Positions 1-5,053 of a stretch of DNA of 5,804 nucleotides are shown here, one piece after another. A model generated the notes under the pieces. It ran no database searches, was not told the origin of the DNA, and saw nothing but the letters and a program-made list of their open reading frames with translations. The number at the start of each line of letters is the position of its first letter. The first letter of the stretch is position 1. Source of the DNA: Actinomycetes bacterium (GTDB lineage Bacteria; Actinomycetota; Acidimicrobiia; Acidimicrobiales; Acidimicrobiaceae). The position numbers and the translations under genes were made by a program. The stretch is from contig JAKAPB010000154.1 of NCBI GenBank assembly GCA_021823045.1, positions 1-5,804 of the forward strand. Reading direction: 5' to 3'.

Positions 1-691
1 AAATCCGGAGCATCCATCTGTAATGTGGCAGCTTAAGGCCTCGATCGACGGGATGGCACTCGCCTGCAAGACACTCGGGATCCCGGTAGTAGGGGGAAAT
101 GTGAGTTTGTACAATGAGGCGAATGGAAAAGACATCTTTCCTACGCCAGTCGTTACGACCCTCGGGACGAGGTTTATTCCGGAGGTCCTGCCGGTCACTA
201 TGAAGGCGCGCCAGGGTGATCGATTGGTGCTAATTGGAGGGGCAGATTGCTCCTTGGCTGGCTCGTTTCCCTTGGTGGAGCTGATGGGAGACCACAGCGG
301 CCAACTTCCAAAGATCGAACTGGACCTGGCCAAGAGGCTCGTCGAGTTGACGACTAAACTCGCCCAAGGTGCAGATGCCTTGGCAATTTCAGCGATTCAC
401 AATGTCGCAGAGGGCGGGATAGCCTTGGCGGCCATTGAGATCTCAATCGCTTCAGGTATCGGGATTGTCGTCTCTGACCAGGAAGTGTGTGGATTGGAAA
501 GTGCCTTTTGTGAATCCCCTACCCAGCTTCTCGTCGCCACGGATAATGAGTCGATCGTCTTGGAGATGTGCAACGAGGCATCGGTAGGGGCAAGGGTGAT
601 CGGGATAGTACAAGGCGAAGTGGTCGATTTTGATGGACTGTTTCATATTGAGGTTTCTCAGCTGAAGTCCTGGATGCTGGGTCAGCAGTAA
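1..691 (+). CDS. purL: Phosphoribosylformylglycinamidine synthase II (PurL), C-terminal part, 5' end cut by window
   Basis: This is the 3' end of the large subunit of FGAM synthase, which in step 4 of IMP synthesis converts FGAR, ATP and glutamine-derived ammonia to FGAM in the cytoplasm, normally together with PurQ and PurS. The reading frame is open from base 2 and starts inside the conserved NPEHPSVMWQL segment, so the ATG at 23 is internal (the family motif is NPE-x-P-x-VMWQL). About 229 codons remain of a usual 730-770. Visible are GGNVSLYNE (about 92-118), PTPVV, the LIGG/SLAGS segment of the second AIRS-like domain, and the C-terminal GG motif as HNVAEGG (398-418), where most homologues have HD at the first two positions. 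The C-terminus stops soon after LKSW, slightly shorter than many homologues. purF and purM lie downstream, beyond an opposite-strand gene. The family assignment is very secure. Confidence 0.97.
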   Translation, partial: NPEHPSVMWQLKASIDGMALACKTLGIPVVGGNVSLYNEANGKDIFPTPVVTTLGTRFIPEVLPVTMKARQGDRLVLIGGADCSLAGSFPLVELMGDHSGQLPKIELDLAKRLVELTTKLAQGADALAISAIHNVAEGGIALAAIEISIASGIGIVVSDQEVCGLESAFCESPTQLLVATDNESIVLEMCNEASVGARVIGIVQGEVVDFDGLFHIEVSQLKSWMLGQQ

Positions 692-712
692 TTGTAGCGA
701 AAATCCCCGCCT

Positions 713-740
713 TCATTGAGTCGATCTCATTGGGTCGATA
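713..740. repeat. Imperfect 14-bp tandem repeat in the purL/PHP convergent gap
   Basis: Two adjacent copies of a 14-base unit lie at 713-726 (TCATTGAGTCGATC) and 727-740 (TCATTGGGTCGATA). They match at 12 of 14 positions and differ only at the seventh and last bases. They fill much of the 63-bp gap between the convergent stop codons at 691 and 755. I see no strong hairpin or U-tract in the gap, so it holds no obvious intrinsic terminator. The repeat may be a chance duplication or a tandem protein-binding site; its function is unknown. Confidence 0.6.
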
Positions 741-754
741 GTTTGCCAATTAGG

Positions 755-1603
755 TCACACGCCAAACTTGGAGGCTCTTTTGTCTCGCATCATCTCGACC
801 ACCTCTTCTGGAACGACGAGGTCACCTCTGCCTACCCCTGGGAGGAGTCCGGGCTTGAATTTGCCGTGATAGTCGGAGCCACCGGTCGGTGTCATAGCTA
901 AGTCATTAGCGAGAGTCACCAACCAGTTCTGTCTCTTTCGGTCGTATTCGGAGTAGTAGCACTCGAGGGAATCAAAGCCCAATGAGGCAAGTTCCACGAT
1001 CATATCGGTGACCAAACTATTGCCAATTACGTTACGAAACGGGTGTGCAATCGAGGTTATAGCCTTAGAAGCATTTGCCAAAGTGACGAATGTCTCAGGG
1101 ATGAGTTTGTCCTTAGATATGTAGAATGACCCACCATCACCGAGGAATTTATCAAATGCATCCTGGATTGAAGTCGCAATCTCCAGATCTACGAGTACCG
1201 CTGCAAAGTGGGGTCTTGCAATGAGATTGGATCCGGCTTTTTGCCGCACTAACTCTTTCGTAATGGGGACCCCGCTGCTTTGCATAAGCTCAATAAGACG
1301 ATCGTTTCTTGTAGCCCTGAGTCTTTTCAATTCGCTGAGTTCAAAGGCGAGCGGGGAGTCTCTATCGACGAAGTATGCCAGTGCGTGAATAGACCTTCGA
1401 TTCCAGTCCAAAGAGACTTCAATTGCCGGTATTAGTTCTATCCCTAATTTTTCCGCTTCGAGTTCCGCTTCATCGATTCCGTCCAAGGTGTCGTGATCTG
1501 ATAGTGCGACAGTTGTACAACCCTGGTGGTGGGCGATTGCTATTAGCTCTGTGGGGGTATCTGACCCGTCAGAACAGTTGGAGTGGAGGTGAAGGTCGAT
1601 CAT
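755..1603 (-). CDS. PHP-domain metal-dependent phosphoesterase (TrpH/YciV, RNase AM-like)
   Basis: A 282-residue protein of the PHP superfamily, in the branch containing E. coli RNase AM (TrpH/YciV) and the nucleoside 3',5'-bisphosphate phosphatases. All expected metal ligands are visible: HLH (H5, H7), D12 in the SDGSDTP stretch, SDHDTLDG (36-38), E62 in IPAIEVS, H73, H132 in ARPH, H187 in AHPF, and D244 and H246 in GGSDYHG. Length matches the family (about 280-290). The likely reaction is hydrolysis of a 3' or 5' phosphate from small nucleotides such as pAp, or 5'-end trimming of RNA. The substrate cannot be told from sequence. I chose the ATG at 1603 because the family begins MIDLHLHS at that point. 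The frame is open for 29 further codons upstream, but that extension has no family character. An AAGG lies 10 bases before the ATG. The gene is antisense between purL and purF, divergent from purF. Confidence 0.9.
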   Translation of the reverse strand: MIDLHLHSNCSDGSDTPTELIAIAHHQGCTTVALSDHDTLDGIDEAELEAEKLGIELIPAIEVSLDWNRRSIHALAYFVDRDSPLAFELSELKRLRATRNDRLIELMQSSGVPITKELVRQKAGSNLIARPHFAAVLVDLEIATSIQDAFDKFLGDGGSFYISKDKLIPETFVTLANASKAITSIAHPFRNVIGNSLVTDMIVELASLGFDSLECYYSEYDRKRQNWLVTLANDLAMTPTGGSDYHGKFKPGLLPGVGRGDLVVPEEVVEMMRDKRASKFGV

Positions 1604-1793
1604 GAGTTTTCTGCCTTGGATTAGCTGGTTACGTAAGATGCTCGTGCATAACGATCTTTCAAGCCAGACTAGATTGGATATCCGGCACAAAGGTGCTTTT
1701 GCCTTGCTGCCGATGAGTTCAGCACATAAGTGTGATCGAGTGTCAGATTCTCGGTCGAATCATTCGGGACGGGGGTACGTCTCGGGAGGCATG
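1604..1793 (+). promoter_or_regulatory. Divergent intergenic region: purF leader and PHP gene upstream region
   Basis: These 190 bases between two divergent starts must contain the promoters of purF and of the PHP gene, unless either is transcribed from further away. No -35/-10 pair of good quality stands out on either strand. Two potential stem-loops are visible in the purF direction. The first pairs 1734-1740 with 1750-1756 (7 bp, one G-U, 9-base loop). The second pairs 1765-1771 with 1778-1784 (7 bp, one G-U, 6-base loop) and ends directly before the purF Shine-Dalgarno. A shorter GCAC/GTGC hairpin followed by TTTT lies at 1685-1700. I recognise no known riboswitch class. The plus strand is also free of stops in the purF frame from 1602, so a longer PurF cannot be excluded formally. 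Confidence 0.5.
1785..1789 (+). promoter_or_regulatory. Shine-Dalgarno GGAGG deciding the purF start
   Basis: GGAGG is followed by two in-frame ATG codons at 1791 and 1794. Spacing is 1 base to the first and 4 to the second, so 1794 is the better placed, though both are closer than the usual 5-9 bases. The preceding stem-loop (1765-1784) touches this site, so its folding could limit ribosome access. Confidence 0.6.
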
Positions 1794-3257
1794 ATGCAAG
1801 ACGACATCTCCCAAGAAGCGGTTGGGAGACCAGAAGAGGCATGTGGAGTCTTTGGCGTCAGGGTTGACGGTTTAGCTGCGGCTTACCTTACCTTTGATGG
1901 ACTTTTCGCCCTCCAACATCGGGGCCAAGAAGCGGCAGGTATGGCCGTCTCAGATGGAGTCTCGGTGACCGTAGTGAAGAACCTAGGTCTGGTTTCCAAT
2001 GTGTTCGACGACCGAACACTTAGAAGCCTCCCGGGGACGATGGCTATCGGTCATACTAGGTATTCAACGACCGGCGCATCTAACTGGAGGAATGCCCAGC
2101 CGGCTTTTCGGTCGGTTGGCGACGCCGGATTCGCACTGGGCCACAATGGGAACTTGACCAACACTACGGATCTAGCGAGTGAACTAGGAATGCTCCCCGG
2201 TATGGTCGCTTCGGATTCCGACCTGATCGCAGAGATGGTCTCTTTGAAGTATCCGAAGGTGTTTCAGGTTGGCGGTGATTCCTTTGCTCCCGAACCGACC
2301 GAGCATGGGCCACTTGTCGACGCGCTGCTTGATGTATTACCGAAGCTCAAGGGGGCATTTTCGTTGGTCCTGATGGACGCTCATCAGCTGGTTGGTGTTA
2401 GGGACCCAAATGGCTTTAGACCGCTGTGCCTCGGGAGCCTTGAGGAAGGCTACGTGATTGCATCAGAAAGCCCGGCGCTAGACGTCATAAGCGCCGAGTT
2501 CATCAGGGAGATCGAACCCGGTGAAATGGTCGTGATCGACGATGAAGGCGTCCATTCTTACTGGCCCTTTCCGTCCGAGACGATCGATCCCAAGTTGTGT
2601 ATATTTGAGTTTGTGTACTTCGCCCGACCAGATGCAAAGCTATTGGGCAAAGAGGTGCACGGTACTCGACGCAAAATGGGCCAGCTTCTCGCCTTTGCGG
2701 CGCCAGTCGAGGCGGATATGGTCATGGGCGTGCCAGAGTCCGGCGTTCCAGCCGCGGAGGGCTACGCCAAGGCCAGCGGAATACCCTACGGTCAAGGATT
2801 AGTGAAGAACCGCTACATCGGGAGGACCTTCATCGCCCCCGACCAGACCCAAAGGGTCAACGCCGTCAGGCGGAAGCTAAACCCTCTAGCTGAGAATATC
2901 GCGGGCAAAAGGCTCGTGGTTGTGGACGATTCGATTGTTCGTGGCACAACGACCCGAAATATGGTGAGGATGCTCAGAGACGCCGGGGCCAGGGAGGTCC
3001 ACCTCAGGATATCCTCCCCGCCATACCAATGGCCGTGTTACTACGGAATCGATACCCCCTCGCGTCCTGATCTTTTAGCGGCGAACCGAACCATTGAAGA
3101 GATTCGTGAATTTCTGGAGGCAGATTCATTGGCCTATCTGTCTATTGAAGACCTTAGGGCTGCGGTCGGCGAGAGCACCGGATTTTGCGACGCATGTCTG
3201 ACCGGTAATTACCCAGTTTCAGTCCCAGTGAATATCGATGTGGAGGTCTTGGCTTAG
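1794..3257 (+). CDS. purF: Amidophosphoribosyltransferase (PurF), Bacillus-type with propeptide and 4Fe-4S cysteines
   Basis: Catalyses the committed first step of purine synthesis, converting PRPP and glutamine to 5-phosphoribosylamine. From the ATG at 1794 it has 487 residues, normal for the family (B. subtilis about 476). The N-terminal class II glutaminase has its nucleophile at C17 in EEA-CGVFGV, preceded by a 16-residue propeptide expected to be cleaved off. Further glutaminase motifs are LQHRGQEAAG, GHTRYSTTG (86-94) and GHNGNLTN (116-123). The phosphoribosyltransferase half has the flexible loop around KNRYIGRTF (338-346) and the PRPP motif VVVDDSIVRGTTT (375-387). Cysteines C269 (CIFEFVYFARP), C415 (WPCYYGID), C465 and C468 (CDAC) match the four 4Fe-4S ligands of the Bacillus enzyme, which suggests oxygen sensitivity and cluster-dependent maturation. 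A 17-residue propeptide from 1791, or a much longer non-homologous leader from 1602, are alternatives. The gene leads the purF-purM-pyrE operon. Confidence 0.97.
   Translation: MQDDISQEAVGRPEEACGVFGVRVDGLAAAYLTFDGLFALQHRGQEAAGMAVSDGVSVTVVKNLGLVSNVFDDRTLRSLPGTMAIGHTRYSTTGASNWRNAQPAFRSVGDAGFALGHNGNLTNTTDLASELGMLPGMVASDSDLIAEMVSLKYPKVFQVGGDSFAPEPTEHGPLVDALLDVLPKLKGAFSLVLMDAHQLVGVRDPNGFRPLCLGSLEEGYVIASESPALDVISAEFIREIEPGEMVVIDDEGVHSYWPFPSETIDPKLCIFEFVYFARPDAKLLGKEVHGTRRKMGQLLAFAAPVEADMVMGVPESGVPAAEGYAKASGIPYGQGLVKNRYIGRTFIAPDQTQRVNAVRRKLNPLAENIAGKRLVVVDDSIVRGTTTRNMVRMLRDAGAREVHLRISSPPYQWPCYYGIDTPSRPDLLAANRTIEEIREFLEADSLAYLSIEDLRAAVGESTGFCDACLTGNYPVSVPVNIDVEVLA
3242..3246 (+). promoter_or_regulatory. 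Shine-Dalgarno GGAGG for purM, inside the end of purF
   Basis: GGAGG lies 10 bases before the GTG at 3257, within the last codons of purF. It supports a GTG start that shares one base with the purF TAG stop (TAGTG), an arrangement typical of translational coupling by reinitiation. Confidence 0.65.
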
Positions 3258-4342
3258 TGCCAAAGGATGAAACGAACGTGGGTGCTCCAGCGGTGAGCTA
3301 TGAGTCGGCGGGTGTCTCGATCGAAAGGGGCGACGAGGCTGTTGAGCTTTTGGCGCCGTTAGCTAAGTCGACATACAACAAGAACGTGCTAGCTGGAGTA
3401 GGCGGTTTCGCGGCGCTTTTCGAACTCGATAAGGATCAATACCGAAATCCCGTACTGGTCTCCGCTACCGATGGAATCGGGACCAAGCTCGAGCTAGCTA
3501 AAGTCGCATCTAAGTTCGATACCGTCGGATACGACTTGGTCGCTATGGTCTTGGACGACTTGGCGTGCACCGGTGCCAAGCCACTTTTTATGCTCGACTA
3601 TGTATCGGTCGGCAAGCTGAATCCGAAGGTAGTTGAAGAGCTCGTTGGTGGGATAGCCAAGGCCGCCAAGGAGTGCGAATGTGTTTTAATCGGAGGTGAG
3701 ACCGCCGAACACCCGGGAGTGTCTAAAGAGGACGAAATAGATGTGGCCGGTTTCGGCGTCGGAGTCGTCGAAAAAGACCAGATGTGGGGTTCGCACAAGG
3801 TCAAAATAGGGGATGCTCTCATTGGACTTGAGTCTCCAAACGCCAGATCGAACGGCTTCTCTCTTATTAGGACAGTATTTGCCGACCTCTTGCGAGGCTG
3901 GCAGGCAGGCGAGAAGCCCAAGCCGGTGCATTGGGATTCAAAGGGTCGAAACTTGCTCGAAATCCTCCTTGAACCCTCGGTTTTGTACACTCCTGTTTTG
4001 AAGGACAGTGTCGTCCGGACGGGAATACATGCCGCGGCCCACATCACTGGAGGCGGGTTACTCGGAAATCTAAAGAGGGTCATTCCGCCGGGCCTCTCGG
4101 CCGAAGTGATCAGGCACAGTTGGTCGATACCCGAGGTCTTCGTCGAAATCCAAAGGACAGCTTCGATCGACTGGCAGGAGATGGATCGGGTTTTCAACTT
4201 AGGCGTGGGCATGGTTTTGGTCGTTGCTGCGGGCACCGAGTCGAATACGATCCAGAGACTCGAAGAGCTAGGCGTCAGAGGATATCTGATCGGCGAGGTC
4301 GTTGAAGCTGGCTCCAAGGGACACGGAGCGAGGTGGAAGTGA
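3257..4342 (+). CDS. purM: Phosphoribosylformylglycinamidine cyclo-ligase (AIR synthetase, PurM)
   Basis: Closes the imidazole ring in step 5, converting FGAM and ATP to AIR, ADP and phosphate; the enzyme is normally a cytoplasmic dimer. The 361 residues are close to the family length (about 340-360). Motifs in order: SYESAGVSIERGDEAV near the N-terminus, the ATP-contacting SATDGIGTKL (69-78), GYDLVAMVLDDL (91-102), FMLDY (111-115), IGGETAEHPG (145-154), RSNGFSLIR (197-205), AHITGGGLLGNL (261-272) and FNLGVGMVLVV (313-323). The VLDDL and AEHPG variants, where many bacteria have VNDL and AEMPG, fit actinobacterial PurM as I remember it. The start is GTG, chosen from the N-terminal homology and a GGAGG 10 bases upstream; it overlaps the purF stop by one base. 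The C-terminus overlaps the start of pyrE, so the three genes are very probably co-transcribed and coupled. No key motif is missing. Confidence 0.97.
   Translation: MPKDETNVGAPAVSYESAGVSIERGDEAVELLAPLAKSTYNKNVLAGVGGFAALFELDKDQYRNPVLVSATDGIGTKLELAKVASKFDTVGYDLVAMVLDDLACTGAKPLFMLDYVSVGKLNPKVVEELVGGIAKAAKECECVLIGGETAEHPGVSKEDEIDVAGFGVGVVEKDQMWGSHKVKIGDALIGLESPNARSNGFSLIRTVFADLLRGWQAGEKPKPVHWDSKGRNLLEILLEPSVLYTPVLKDSVVRTGIHAAAHITGGGLLGNLKRVIPPGLSAEVIRHSWSIPEVFVEIQRTASIDWQEMDRVFNLGVGMVLVVAAGTESNTIQRLEELGVRGYLIGEVVEAGSKGHGARWK
4325..4328 (+). promoter_or_regulatory. Shine-Dalgarno GGAG for pyrE
   Basis: GGAG lies 4 bases before the GTG at 4333 and 10 bases before a second in-frame GTG at 4339. A further AGGTGG at 4331-4336 is too close to serve 4339 well. 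The site supports a GTG start within the end of purM without settling which of the two is used. Confidence 0.45.
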
Positions 4343-4956
4343 CAACTCTCGACGAGGTGGTCGCACTGTCGGATGACGAGTTGCACTCTAGGCTCAAGAG
4401 GCTAATTGAAGAGGTATCGATTCTCCGTGGAGACTTCACCTTGAAGTCGGGCCTTTCATCCAGCTGGTTCATCGACGGCAAGAAGATCGTTTGCCATCCC
4501 ACTGGTCTTCTCTACGCTGCGGTGGCGCTAGTTCGACTGGTTGAAAGGGCAGTCGCTGACCTTGCGGGCAGTTGGCCCGATGCTATCGGTGGTTTGACGA
4601 TGGGAGCGGACCCCGTCTCATTTGCCACGGCTTCGATCGCATGCGCCCTTGGCAAGCCGATTAGATCTTTTTCGGTCAGAAAAGAAGCTAAAGACCATGG
4701 CGGCGGCGGAAAGATAGCAGGGTGGCTCGAAGTGGGCGACTCCGTGATCGTCACTGAGGACGTAGTGAGTAGGGGTACTTCGCTCGTTCAAGCAGCGGAT
4801 TCGATCGTTGAAGCGGGGGGATCGATCCTTTTTGCGACGGCGATAGTTGATCGCGGAGGAAGCGTCGAACGACTGCTCGCCGAGAGGTCGATCCCGTTTT
4901 TTCCATTGTTCACCGCCTTGGATTTCGGGTTACCCTTCGAAGGCGGATTAACCTAG
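4333..4956 (+). CDS. pyrE: Orotate phosphoribosyltransferase (PyrE)
   Basis: Makes OMP from orotate and PRPP, the fifth step of pyrimidine synthesis. The protein has 207 residues from GTG 4333, or 205 from GTG 4339, which would give a 4-base GTGA overlap with the purM stop; the choice is open. Visible are RGDFTLKSG (32-40), IGGLTMGADP (85-94), the mobile catalytic loop VRKEAKDHGGGGKIAG (115-130) that matches the RKEAKDHG loop of E. coli OPRT, and the PRPP-binding loop VIVTEDVVSRGTS (138-150), with the acidic pair E142-D143. The loop reads SRG where TTG, TAG or similar is usual. The C-terminal FTALDFGL also fits the family. The RKEAKDHG loop and the GGLTMGADP segment distinguish it from adenine or hypoxanthine phosphoribosyltransferases, so I name it PyrE with good confidence. 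It is last in the purF-purM-pyrE operon, an unusual coupling of purine and pyrimidine genes. Confidence 0.92.
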   Translation: MEVTTLDEVVALSDDELHSRLKRLIEEVSILRGDFTLKSGLSSSWFIDGKKIVCHPTGLLYAAVALVRLVERAVADLAGSWPDAIGGLTMGADPVSFATASIACALGKPIRSFSVRKEAKDHGGGGKIAGWLEVGDSVIVTEDVVSRGTSLVQAADSIVEAGGSILFATAIVDRGGSVERLLAERSIPFFPLFTALDFGLPFEGGLT

Positions 4957-4978
4957 TCGAAGTGTCTTGCTTCGACTA
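4954..4978. terminator. Perfect 9-bp inverted repeat starting on the pyrE stop codon
   Basis: TAGTCGAAG (4954-4962) and CTTCGACTA (4970-4978) are exact reverse complements around a 7-base loop TGTCTTG. The left arm begins with the pyrE TAG stop. No run of T follows on the plus strand and no run of A precedes it, so it is not a classic intrinsic terminator in either direction. It could still stall or end transcription of the operon, or protect the 3' end of its mRNA. A separate 10-base palindrome CCTTCGAAGG (4934-4943) lies just upstream within the coding sequence and shares the TCGAAG core. Confidence 0.5.
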
Positions 4979-5053
4979 CTGGCACCTGCGGGAGGAATGT
5001 CTTGGGGTGCAAATTGAGCCAAGTGTGCATTTACCGTCGGGTATTTCGTTTAA

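Noticed and set aside
1608..1660. Possible promoter elements such as TAAGAT (1634-1639) and, on the minus strand, TTGAAA
   Set aside because: Neither hexamer has a partner of good match at 16-18 bp spacing, so no promoter can be placed with confidence.
1604..1690. A 29-codon N-terminal extension of the PHP protein
   Set aside because: PHP family members of this type begin at or just before MIDLHLHS, and the extension resembles no part of the family. The ATG at 1603 is preferred.
1685..1700. GCAC-AAAG-GTGC hairpin followed by TTTT in the purF leader, resembling an attenuator
   Set aside because: The stem is only 4 to 5 bp and the T-run only four bases, too weak to call a terminator.
3598..4386. 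A 262-codon open frame on the minus strand across purM
   Set aside because: It is antisense to a fully convincing purM, its translation is rich in Ser, Pro and Thr with no recognisable domain, and it has no independent support. It is a shadow of codon bias in purM.
4990..5017. GGGAGG followed by ATG and a six-codon frame (MSWGAN)
   Set aside because: Spacing between GGGAGG and the ATG is only one base, the frame is very short, and nothing nearby suggests a leader peptide or a regulated downstream gene on that strand.
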